Shown here piece after piece: positions 54,567 to 64,000 of a stretch of 64,000 nucleotides of DNA. A program made the translations under genes and the position numbers. Each line of letters opens with the position of its first letter. The first letter of the stretch is position 1. The stretch lies in the NCBI RefSeq assembly GCF_963966145.1, contig NC_091047.1:15314001-15378000 (forward strand), written 5' to 3'. Source of the DNA: Tenebrio molitor (lineage: Eukaryota; Arthropoda; Insecta; Coleoptera; Tenebrionidae). The notes under the pieces were generated by a model that saw only the letters and a list, made by a program, of their open reading frames with translations, was not told where the DNA came from and ran no database searches.

Positions 54567-55213
54567 CTGAAAAAATATTCACAGATAATGAGCGTGGAAT
54601 AAAAATGTAGAGAAATATGAGTAGGAAATAAATATTTGGAATTGCATTCGCCATTCTATGTGCATAGAATGTCGAGTAAAACGCCAATGTGAATAATTAT
54701 GTTGGAGTTAACAGAACTAGAGCCAGCTCCTAAGAATTCTCAATTATTCAAGTAATATAAATACTTTATAGGCGGAAACAACTTAACACTTTAGAACTGC
54801 ATTTCAAATTTCACGGCATATATAATCACAATGTTTTTAAAACCTAATAGTAATTTTGCTTATTTCATTAATGATTTTATACTTTGCTTAAGTACAAACC
54901 AATTAATAACTTGCGATCAACAAAATTTTCCATAAGGAGAGCCTATGAAAAATAAAATCGGCTGTTCTATTGTTTAATTAATAAACCATGGTCATTTTTA
55001 ATTTGATGAAAATTAGGACATTCATTATCTCGTTGTTTTGAAACGGTAATACATTTTTTTTGTTATTTATTATTGTTTTTATTGTCGCAAAAACATTCTT
55101 CTGTCCATTTAGACTTTGAGGCATTTTTCATTTATCTTCATTGGTCTAACCACGAGAACTTTTTTTAATATGTAGATTAATATATTCAAATTTTAAGATT
55201 TCAAAGTTAAATA
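54567..55213. other. Wnt5 intron upstream of first identified exon
   Basis: AT-rich sequence beyond the acceptor of the 54325-54566 exon (TTTTTTCAG on the minus strand). No upstream coding exon was recognised. Confidence 0.35.
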
Positions 55214-55321
55214 CAAGTCACATAAGGCTTATTTCTGAATTTATTTTGTACGCAACCAAAAATACTAATGACGCAGACCACTTGATACCGTTTATAATAT
55301 GATTTAATTTAGTAATCAACG

Positions 55322-55437
55322 TAGGTATGTAATTTGGCTAAAAATGTCAAAATGACGTTTTCCTGTTCTGATTAATGAAATAAAAAATTAAGTTCATCAA
55401 CTGTCATTTTGACATTTTTAGCCAAATTACATACCTA
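55322..55437. mobile_element. 116-bp foldback MITE
   Basis: TAGGTATGTAATTTGGCTAA and on to TGTCAAAATGAC is perfectly mirrored at the right (GTCATTTTGACA ... TTACATACCTA). It interrupts an arm that is otherwise continuous with its partner near 58640/57560. Confidence 0.85.
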
Positions 55438-55848
55438 TAATCAATTCACTTTTGTAATGACGAACTAGAGTTACTAAATTCAGTAACTTTTGTCTTGTGA
55501 ACACATCTTTTTACCGCGAATTTGGGCTTTTAAAAAGTTAGGTTATGGATCACGTCATTTGTTCTGTCAAAACTGGTCCAATTCAAAGTATGTATAGTGA
55601 AACTAATAGCCGTTTGCACCAGTTTCGGTTAAATGTCTAGGTTAGATAACCACCGTTAAATTTAACCATAGTGTTAACCAGAATTTGCATTGCACCGTTC
55701 AACTTACAACAAACTGTTAGGTAATCGGGAGATACGTTTGGCAACGTTTCAAAATTAAACAAAATCATGATTTTTTAATTTGTCATTTTATTATGTCACA
55801 TGAATAGTGCTTGTGTTGTGCAAATAAATTGTGCGAAATAGATTCAAA

Positions 55849-56226
55849 ATGAGCCAACAAAAAGATGAAAAGAAGAGGGCACGGGCTCCTAACTTTTCAC
55901 CGGATGAAAAAGTCGCACTGCTGCTTTTAATAAAAAAATACTCTCACATTATTGAGAACAAGAAAACAGACGCGGTGACGTGGCAAGACAAGAGTAAGGC
56001 ATTGGGTGAAATTATAAAGAGAGAAATTGGAACAATTCAATTAGTAATTTTACAAAGATCCGAGCAGTTACAAATAAAAATGATTGAAGAAACTGAACGA
56101 AAATTGACAATTCAAAGGAGAAGAGAAGAAGAACTACATCAATTTGAAATTAGAAAACAAGAGTTAGATTTGGCGATAATGGAAACCCAATTGGAATTAT
56201 TATTAGAAAAAACTAAAAACAAATAA
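55849..56226 (+). pseudogene. Harbinger-associated Myb/SANT-like (zeste-type) DNA-binding protein, internally deleted
   Basis: The 125-aa frame from ATG 55849 starts MSQQKDEKKRARAPNFSPDE and continues LLLIKKYSHIIENKKTDAVT, a Myb/SANT-like motif. It then joins abruptly (near ALGEIIKREI) to a coiled-coil tail (QIKMIEETERKLTIQRRREE). The middle of the usual protein is absent. In active Harbinger elements such proteins help the transposase bind the ends. Confidence 0.7.
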
Positions 56227-56289
56227 AAACATTCATTAATTTTAATGTACGTTAGTTCAAAATATAAAATTAAAAAATCACTATTTTGT

Positions 56290-56796
56290 TTACAAATTTG
56301 CAAAATGTTCTATTAACATTTCTCTGGTTTCATAATGAACGGGAGCTTCTACTCCTTCAACGGCTGCTATTTGTCTTTTGTTTATTTGAACCTCCAGATC
56401 TTGGTCATTTATTTCTTCAGGTGCTGGAGGTGCATTGATGTCATTTGCTTCTAGACAAATATTGTGCAAAACGCTTGTTGCAACTATAATTATTAGCTCC
56501 TTATTACATTACGAGTTCGAATATGGCTTTCGTTATACAGCTGTTCTGCAAGAGTTCTTGGGCGTAGCAGTGGTGTTAATAAAAACTTAGTGTTAGCACC
56601 TACAACGAGACAAATTACATCAAAGAAATAACATGAATCGACGTCGGAACGCCACTTCATCTAAGTATCGAAATAATTATTTCTTTCGTAAATTTGTCGA
56701 GGAATTCCATTTTCTAAAAACTCTAGTACGTCGAGATCATCGTCTTCTTCATGAATATCAAGATTTATCATTTCTGCGAGATCCATAATTCCAATC
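56290..56796 (-). pseudogene. PIF/Harbinger transposase fragments
   Basis: An N-terminal piece at about 56790-56640 reads MDLAEMINLDIHEEDDDLDV and GIPRQIYERNNYF. After a deletion, a C-terminal piece at about 56600-56290 reads ATSVLHNICLEANDINAPPA and EMLIEHFANL with stop at 56292-56290. The DDE core between them is absent. Confidence 0.75.
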
Positions 56797-57564
56797 GATG
56801 ACACAAGGATGACACAATCATGTAACCGACACTTTAACCGCTACTCAGAGCACTGGTTAATTTTCGCTGGTTAGGATGGGCACTAACCACTGGTTAGTAA
56901 GTGGTGCAATGACAGTGGTGTTTAAAGTAGTCGTTATCTGTCGTTTAAAATTTAACCGCTACTGGTGCAAACGGCCATTAATGTGTTTATTATTTTGAAG
57001 AAAAAAGCAAAGTTGCACTACACAAATACGAAAAGGCAGTTGAACGTAACAATGAAATAATTTTGCATTTTGCTACTCATCCTCGTCATCGTCGCTGTTT
57101 TCCAAGTCCGAATTCGAATCTTTAACCAAATTAACAATATTTGTAGATATGTCGTGGATGCTAAAGTTTCCCATAAGCCTTGTTCTTGTCCTTCATTCAA
57201 AATTCTACACATACTTCTGGGACTGAAGCATGTGCAGCACTTAGGAAGAGTTTTATTTTAGATTAGGATTTACCGAAAAAACATTCGCCACTGCTTCTAC
57301 AACTTTGTACTTTACGTATTTACGTTTCCATTGTCTCCATGAGTAATTTCTTTCTTAATTTTGTTGAAAGCCTTTAAAATGTGCTGCTTCGTCTGCTTGC
57401 TTATTGATGCTTTACTCCGTTTTGGAAATTCATTCATTTTGGCAGTGACAATAATATGACATTTTAAATCATTGCCAACTGTCGAATTTTCATATATTTT
57501 GTAAAAAAATTTAACAAAAAAAAAGTTCCAGTTAGTTCGTCATTACAAAAATGAATGCATTATA

Positions 57565-58630
57565 CCATTCACGATGTTTTGGCATAAGGGGAGGCTATGA
57601 TTTCATTTTTTAACGTTGGATACATGTTTGATTTCTGTCATCTCTGCTGTCACTAAAGTGCCTGACATGCAGACCTATCAAAATGAACGTAACATGTTTA
57701 CCGTAATCATAATTAAGCGACTTTAAGACGTATTGATGGTGTTTGTATTAGACTGCAGAACATATTTTCAGTAAGTTACAATGAAGTCAAGTTTTTTTTG
57801 TGTATAAATTGAATCGTAGGTGAGTACAAGAAAAAAATGTAACACGGATAGTGAAGGAAGAAACAACGACCCAATTGAAATGGCACAGGGGTTTTGTAAG
57901 ACCTATTATAACTTCGCGACAGAGTTGTGAATTTATGGCTTGAGTCTATTTTGAAATGTACTCCTGAAATTTGCCAATATTTTTGTAGATATTGTGAAGA
58001 ACTTATTTCGGAAGATTGGGCAAAATTTATGTGAAATCTTTCATTTGAAAACGTTTTTCCTTTAATAATTTCATTAGGAGAATCTGACTCGGAATTTGAT
58101 TGGGATTTTAAAGCAGGTAATGATGATTCAGAATTTTCTAATGAAATTATGGAAGTTGAATAGTTTTGTTCTTTTTTGTCATAGACGATGGGTGTGTAAA
58201 TATTTTGCAGAAAGATTCGAATAAAGTAAGGCTTAATAAGTAGGTACAAGATTTTATACCATCTAGTTCTAGGAATGTTTTGGTTAAAATGAAAAATTCA
58301 TTGAGAAGTTACTAACTGGTTGGTTAAGACACTGTATAGGTGGGTTATCTAAGTGGTGCATAAATTAACAGGAGCCACTTCGTCTTTCGGTCCCGGTCCC
58401 TACTATTCTGTAGTTTGTTCAAGTCAGTTTCCTGTTTTGTTAAATTGGATTAAAAATGTGTGAGTATTGTTATATTGCAAACTAGTAAAACTGACAACAA
58501 TGCACTAGACAATGACGCAGTTTATAACCTCAAACTTAGAAAAACATAACCTAATTCAACAGACATCTTTACTGCCAACTTAAATGCACTTTTTCCATGG
58601 CCTCCCCTTATGCCAAAACATCGTGAATGG
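57565..58630. mobile_element. 1066-bp element with 30-bp inverted ends, inserted in right arm of the 55.2-kb element
   Basis: CCATTCACGATGTTTTGGCA and TAAGGGGAGGC at 57565 are mirrored at 58603-58630. Its removal restores the outer arm. A 157-codon minus-strand ORF (58249-57776) shows no recognisable domain, so I cannot assign the class. Confidence 0.75.
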
Positions 58631-58761
58631 CATATACGTTGATTACTAAATTAAATCACATTATAAACGGTATCAAGTGGTCAGCGTCATTAGTATTTTT
58701 GGTTGCGTACAAAATAAATTCAGAAATAAACCTTATGTGACTTGCCCTGTATGTAATGTAA

Positions 58762-58995
58762 TGGGTGACTATTAAAATTTTCACTTGGAGTTGGCTTTGA
58801 ACGAGTTTTTATTTTTTCTGTTACTTTAGACACACGCAAGAACGAACGACAAATGTCAGTCAGTACAATTGAAACATTACCAAATTAAGAGAAAAAACAT
58901 GTATTGAAATGTCAAACTTGTCAGTGTCTAAGGTGCAACGGAAAACAAAGAATGATCCATAGCCAACCCTAAGTGAAAATTTTAATAGTCACCCG
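58762..58995. mobile_element. 234-bp MITE
   Basis: TGGGTGACTATTAAAATTTT and CACTT at the left are mirrored at the right (AAGTGAAAATTTTAATAGTC, ACCCG). Flanks are TAA and TTA. Confidence 0.8.
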
Positions 58996-59399
58996 TTATC
59001 TCCGACACGGGCATACTAAAAATTACAAACATGTCCTTTTTCAAAATCCGTCTTTAAAAAAGTAGATTGTAATTTAAACTTTCCAAGTGGGGGGTGAATA
59101 GGGGCGGCTGCTGACGAAGTAATGCTGTGATACTGATAACATAACCATACTAGGTTACGTCCCTCTATGTGCTGACTCACATTCCAAAAATTCAAAGTTG
59201 TAATTTTAAAGACAGCCATTCAAACTTTTCGTTCGGGCACCCAGTACATTTTGAGTTCAGTAAACATTATTTTGAAGTAATAAGCATCTTCTTTGTTGTT
59301 GTTCATTAATCGGAGCTGTCGAGGTGACCATTGTTAATGCTAGTTGTAGGAGCGAATACTTTGGCGGAAATTGTGGGATTTCATGTTGCTTTGCGTTAG

Positions 59400-59640
59400 T
59401 AGCTAAAAATCATGTCGGAGTTCTATAATGGAGATACAATAGTTTTTCCAATGCCACCGGATTTAAATCCTTGTGATTTTTTCGTTTAGGGCTACATAAA
59501 ACAATTGGTGTACGCGGAAGCTGTAAATAGTGAAGAAGAACTTCGTCTTCGTGTAGAAGATGCGGCCAGAATAATTCGCGAAAGTGAACGTTGTTTTTGT
59601 ATAATGTTTTGACTTGATGAGTATGTATTCATTCATTAAT
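59400..59640 (+). pseudogene. C-terminal fragment of a mariner-like transposase
   Basis: A + strand frame reads MPPDLNPCDFFV, stop, GYIKQLVYAEAVNSEEELRL and EDAARIIRESER, matching the order at the end of insect IS630-like transposases (PDLNPxDFFLWG). One in-frame TAG replaces the expected Trp/Leu region. No clear element ends were found. Confidence 0.7.
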
Positions 59641-60072
59641 ATTCTTGTGACCACGAAATAGTTTTCAGTGGCTTCAATGTGGCCATTATTTTTCACTTTT
59701 AATATCTACTTGAATATCTACTAAACCTCGTGACTCACCCTGTACAAAAATGATGTTAATAGATAACAGGTCAGTGATTCAGTGATGGGAATGATAAAAT
59801 ACAGAATAATAAAGAAATTAGTAAATTAGAGTTAGCAAATAAATGGTACACAGATCTCAAGAACTACTCATTTTCTAACTCATATGATTCATTCTTCATA
59901 CTCGTACGAAAATGAGCATCATTCTATGTTCATTACATAACACATATTGATAAAAAAGGTGTTTCGCCACTCAAGTCATATTATTATGAACAGTAATATA
60001 TTATATATTTATTCATTTTTACCGGTAATTCTGCCAGGGATATGAATGACTGCTTATTGCGACGGTTTGTAT

Positions 60073-60246
60073 CGTGCGTTCATTTAAATTTATCCTCAAA
60101 ATTGACGTTGAAGAGTCGATTGTGAACGCACTACACGGATTACGGATCACGGATCAGCTGTTTAAATCTTACGTTTTTACTCGAATGGTGCGTTCACAAT
60201 CGACTCTTCAACGCCAACTTTGAGGATACATTTAAATGAACGCACG
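60073..60246. mobile_element. 174-bp MITE sharing ends with the P-like element
   Basis: A near-complete palindrome. CGTGCGTTCATTTAAATTTA, CCTCAAAATTGACG and GAGTCGATTGTGAACGCAC are mirrored on the right side, with GGATCACGGATCAGCTGTTT at the centre. The arms match the outer 60-90 bp of 35479-37257. Confidence 0.8.
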
Positions 60247-60499
60247 ATATGAATGCGAAACAAGTTCAAATTTTCAGAAAAAAATGGTAGAACAAAAATT
60301 TATAAAAGACTGAAGCCGCAATATCATCGATAAGTCTTATATAATATAATTACCGATAAGTGGTCAGGTCAGGTCAAAATAAACTGCATACAATACAAAC
60401 TAATCTGACAAAACGCAAAAGTACTTTTGATATGCTATCCTGATTTTTTAAATAAAATTATTAAAGAGGAAGAGAGTATTGATCGCAGAAAATGAGCAT

Positions 60500-60703
60500 T
60501 TATGTGTTCATTTAAATTAATCCTCAAAGTAGGCGTTGAAGAGTCGATTGTAAACGCACCACGGATTACGGGTCACGGATTAGCTGATTAAATCCAACCT
60601 CACATTTTGTGTTGTTTGTGTTTTTAAAGACTGACGAGTGGTGCGTTCACAACTGACGCTTCAACGCCAACTTTGAGGATAAATTTAAATGAACACCCGA
60701 TAT
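60500..60703. mobile_element. 204-bp MITE, second copy of the same family
   Basis: Arms GTGTTCATTTAAATTAATCC and GAAGAGTCGATTGTAAACGC are mirrored at the right (AACTTTGAGGATAAATTTAA, GAACACCCGATA). It diverges from the 60073 copy in the centre. Confidence 0.8.
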
Positions 60704-62751
60704 TAATGTACATATTTATTAATTTTCTTAATTCGCGATTACTTAAAAATTCAAATTTGACAGTTGAAAGAACTAATTAAAGTATGTAATGAAATTAACT
60801 TCCTAAAGGAAATCTGAATCGACTTAATAGTGAATAAAGTTTGAGAAAAAATTGTATTCATTCTATTTTACTTCGTTTAAATTACATATTAGACAACATT
60901 GCTAATTTATAAAATTAACTGTAAAACAGATTTACAAGGAATCATTACATGATTAATATATTTTTTAACATTTAGTTTGCTTTACACTTCTTTTTTGATA
61001 GGGGAATAGTTATTTGTGTATCAAGGCCAAAAAGTGCATCTTTTTCGTCCGAGTCTAGGACTCGAGCCGCTCCGAGACTTGAAAACAGGCAAAAGGCCAA
61101 AAGGACTTTTTGGCCGAGGTGCACATTCAATTTTTTAGGCGACCGCACGAACTACAAAGCAAAAGGCATTGGAAAAATTACAAATTTCTTTTATATCAAC
61201 TTTTTCCAAATAAGTATGTACATTTATTACTGCATATTAACAATATTTTGTAGTATTTTTTATCAGTTTGCCAACAAAACGAGAAATTTACCAGGTATAC
61301 AATTACTTATTTACATAATTTATGGTGACAAGACAATTATTGCGATTATCATCTGCGATATCTGGCGGCGTATTAGACAGTAGACATCAGTTTGGGTGTT
61401 GTATTAGACATTTCTTCATCACGCTGTTGCTATCGATTATATGAACGTTCATTTTCTTATTATGCACCAAATAAGCACCAGAAATAAACGATACAACACT
61501 TTTTCGGGCAAATAAAATACTTTGGTTAAATTTAACTGTCAAATATTCATTTGTTTTCAGTCGGTTTACTCGGTTTTTTCGGTTTCGTTGTTAACTTACT
61601 AAACAGATCAACAGACGGTCCATGGTCAGAAAATTGCGTCCGAAAAAGTGCGTACGAAAAAGTGCATCTGAAAAAGACTTACTTCTCGCCCGCATGGGAA
61701 TATGTAAAATTACCTTTTTCATTAAGAGCGCCTAAAAAAGTGTCTACTGAAGAAAACACATTAGTGCTACCTGCAAAACGTTTTTCTTAGATTCATTGTA
61801 AAAAACTACAGTGTAACATTCGAAGATAAATTAAAATTCAGCAAATTATGAGTGGAAACTTAACCATTCTGTAAAAAAATGTGTTGAATTCAACTGTGAA
61901 GAATTTACAAAACAAAGCGTATTTATAATTAAGTTTTATGCTCATCAAATTTGTAATCTCTGGAACGTGGATAGTTTTAACATTTTTTGATTTGCAAATA
62001 CCACTGGGTAAGATTTTTTTATACTAAACTGCGAACGATAAACGTATCGTAAAACCATCAAGGAGTGTTTCAGTAAAGTTAAATAACATGCTCAAAGTTG
62101 CCGCTAAAAATATTAACCACATGCCAAGATTTTAAACTCAACTTGGACATAGCATTTTCTTTTACCATTGTCGGGCTGTCTTTGCAGCTTAATAAACCGT
62201 ACCATTCACTTCATGTGTAGAGTGTTTCTCTTTTTAATCTCTTTGAAGAAATACCGTCATAAAATCAACGTTAATTAAATGAATTTTAAGTTTATAAAAG
62301 AATTAGCAAGTTTTTTAATGAAATTTCAAATGTTTCAAAACTCAACTCTCAATAAAGTAATTCGCTCGTAGTCTCAAAATATAGTAGGTATACCTAAAAC
62401 ATGTTTTATAAAGCCGTCTTTGAATTTATGGAGCATGTAGTGTTGGAAGAAAGGACACCGCTCTCAACAATTAATTACCTTAATTAATACGTATTCTCTT
62501 CTATATTTTTAGGCTGTAGGTATATTTAAAAAAATGAACGTTCATCTTCGTTACAAATAATGTTTCTAACATCAAATGTCACAACACGCAAACCTTACGA
62601 ATACAAATTACGACGCACTTTTACGAGTATACAATGTAACGAAACTAACGTTGAGGTTATTTATTTCGACACACGTTATAAAAGTTAAAAAAATCACTTT
62701 AATTTTTTTATAACCTTCAACAAATTCTCCTTTTCGTTTTCTATCTACATA
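60704..62751. other. Spacer without recognised gene
   Basis: AT-rich. Words of the type AAAAAGTGCATCTTTTTCG (61034) and CGAAAAAGTGCG (61641, repeated three times within 45 bp) suggest repeat-derived DNA. A 79-codon ORF at 61551-61790 is not assigned. Confidence 0.35.
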
Positions 62752-63601
62752 CCGGGTGTATTATGAAAAATCTTTGGTGCTGTAACTTCCTTATTTTTCA
62801 TACGATTTTAATAAATGATGTGTCAAATAAAATCATTTTAAATGGGCTACAGTTTGAATTGATCCCATATTTGTTCTTGAGTTCTGTTTTTGACAGATGA
62901 TAGTCAACTTTTTTTTTCAAATTGTACTATTAACTTTTTTTGCTTTGTTTTATAGAGATTTTTATTTTGACTATGAAAATGTAAACAACCATGCTCATGG
63001 ATAGAAACAAAAACAAGAAATTAAAAAATTATGTATTTTTTTTTAAATGAAGCAGTCACATTAAACAGTAATAAAAGTGCATGCTAATTTTGCAAAGTGA
63101 CCAAGAGAGCTATGGACATTCAAGACAATGTCTATTTGACTTCACCCGATAAAAGAGATGATTTATAAGAAGAATCGTAGCAGTGAACAAATACCACCAG
63201 AATTTTTATTAAACGCCGCAATGGGCGTCAGTGGAAGGTTTCGAATGTGCCTTAGAGAGAATGGAGGTAATTTCGAACATTTGCTATAGTAAAGTTATGG
63301 TTACTTGATTTTTGGAAATTCTATTTTTTTTATTAAAAACAAATTTTTGATTTTTTATTTTAATGTTTGTGTATTCAGAAGATAAACATCTATCAGAATA
63401 AAGATAAAAAAATATACAGTGCAACTTAAAAAAACAAAGTTAGCTGCGGTCTGTCAAAAGATATACATAATGTCAAAAAAAAAAATCATAGCATGTCGAG
63501 CTGTAGTGTTTCTAAAACGATTTTGTTTGACGTACCATTTATTAAAATCGGATAAAAAATAAGGAAGTTATACCACCAAAGATTTTTCATAATACACCCG
63601 G
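62752..63601 (+). mobile_element. 850-bp mariner-type deletion derivative with about 85-bp inverted ends, TA target
   Basis: CCGGGTGTATTATGAAAAAT and about 65 further bases are mirrored at the right end. TA at 62750-62751 and 63602-63603. Near 63210-63285 a transposase end is kept (LNAAMGVSGRFRMCLRENGG, NFEHLL, stop), the typical C-terminus of this family. The rest is deleted. Confidence 0.85.
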
Positions 63602-63603
63602 TA

Positions 63604-64000
63604 TATGTATCTTGCATCTAATTTTATTTATGATAATCACAACAGCATGTAGGTAAGTCTAGACAGATCTGATACCACGTAGTTTTCTACAGTCACCACG
63701 TGGAACACCCTGGCGGTGGTTCAAACTGTACGTTGTCAGTATGTATACGTAAAAAATATAGAACACACAGTGAAACAATGTTTCTTTCAGTACGAAACAA
63801 CTTGATTGTGGAACTACAATTATTCAAAATGTTCTGTGCTGTTTAATTAAATAAAGATTTAGTAAAGAAACTTGTTTTCGTTACGTTATAAGAACGAAAC
63901 AAAGTCAGTCGCGGCCGTCTCTCCAAGCAATAATTTTCACATCAAATACGTACTGTTATAGTGCTTATTGTCAGATTACTAAAAAAACTTCAACATTTAG
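63604..64000. other. Right-edge sequence without recognised content
   Basis: No coding frame, repeat or RNA gene recognised. The N-terminal Wnt5 exon may lie beyond this edge. Confidence 0.35.

Larger units (their letters stand above)
55608..56977. mobile_element. PIF/Harbinger deletion derivative
   Basis: AGCCGTTTGCACCAGT at the left is matched inverted at the right (ACTGGTGCAAACGGCC). Flanks are TAA/TTA-rich, as expected for PIF/Harbinger insertion. It carries a Myb/SANT-like ORF on the + strand and transposase fragments on the minus strand, a typical two-gene Harbinger layout, with large internal deletions in both. Confidence 0.8.
55214..58749 (-). mobile_element. IS630-like deletion derivative with about 170-bp inverted repeats, carrying three insertions
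   Basis: CAAGTCACATAAGG near 55214 is mirrored near 58730-58745. The arms continue through ACCACTTGATACCGTTTATA and TTTTGTAATGACGAACT. The left arm is split by a 116-bp foldback and the right arm by a 1.07-kb element. A Harbinger derivative lies in the middle. The minus strand carries a transposase start at about 57440 (MNEFPKRSKASISKQTKQHI) and an acidic end at about 57073 (SDLENSDDDEDE, stop 57075-57073), as in the 14.6-kb family, with the centre deleted. Confidence 0.75.

Noticed and set aside
57776..58249. 157-codon minus-strand ORF
   Set aside because: It lies in a non-autonomous element and has no recognised motif. It is kept only as a remark, not as a gene.
61551..61790. 79-codon + ORF preceded by TTGTTTTCAG
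   Set aside because: The acceptor-like context is suggestive, but the frame includes a CGAAAAAGTGC tandem and no known domain, so it is probably repeat-derived.
1..64000. tRNA or rRNA genes
   Set aside because: No cloverleaf with A and B boxes or rRNA-like block was recognised. The only tRNA-related sequence is the primer binding site at 19288.

Overview
The window is nuclear DNA of an insect. The genes have short spliced introns, non-coding DNA is AT-rich, and the transposons are of types common in arthropods (TA-target Tc1/mariner/IS630-like elements, PIF/Harbinger, a BEL/Pao LTR element, Crypton and P-like remnants). A beetle or other holometabolous insect is my best guess, but that is inference.

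Three well-supported genes and one small new one anchor the window. (1) spenito (nito, RBM15 family), + strand, 1596-3728, is a single coding exon with three RRMs and a SPOC domain. (2) UBXN6/UBXD1, - strand, five exons between 12030 and 5685, can be fully reconstructed and encodes a predicted 441 aa. It converges on nito, and the poly(A) signals of the two genes lie about 30 nt apart. (3) A 123-aa single-pass membrane protein, - strand, 12456-12035, ends only 4 nt before the UBXN6 start codon. The two frames can sit on one mRNA as a dicistron. (4) Wnt5, - strand, has its five 3' coding exons spread over 20.5 kb (54566-34073); the N-terminal exon was not found. The left edge holds the last 45 codons of an unrecognised + strand gene and a possible 77-aa ORF.

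Most of the rest is transposon DNA, much of it nested. 7-11 kb: UBXN6 intron 1 with a transposon inside a transposon and two MITEs. 13-14.5 kb: Crypton remnants. 14.6-16.5 kb: a nearly complete DDE element. 16.5-19 kb: MITEs and a deleted DDE element. 19.0-24.0 kb: a BEL/Pao element with 274-bp LTRs, a CATAT target duplication and an internal RT-integrase deletion. 24.9-26.3 kb: a deletion derivative of the 14.6-kb family with perfect inverted repeats. 28.6-30.7 kb: another DDE element. 35-45 kb and 48-54 kb: Wnt5 introns with many inverted-repeat elements. 55.2-58.7 kb: a nested cluster. 58.8-63.6 kb: further MITEs and transposase stubs.

The four protein genes are housekeeping or signalling genes with no evident shared pathway, apart from a reported link of Spenito to Wingless signalling. 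The most biologically interesting arrangement is the small-membrane-protein/UBXN6 dicistron. The most interesting transposon signals are the two copies sharing one deletion breakpoint, the P-like element with its matching MITEs, and an unclassified palindromic repeat family.
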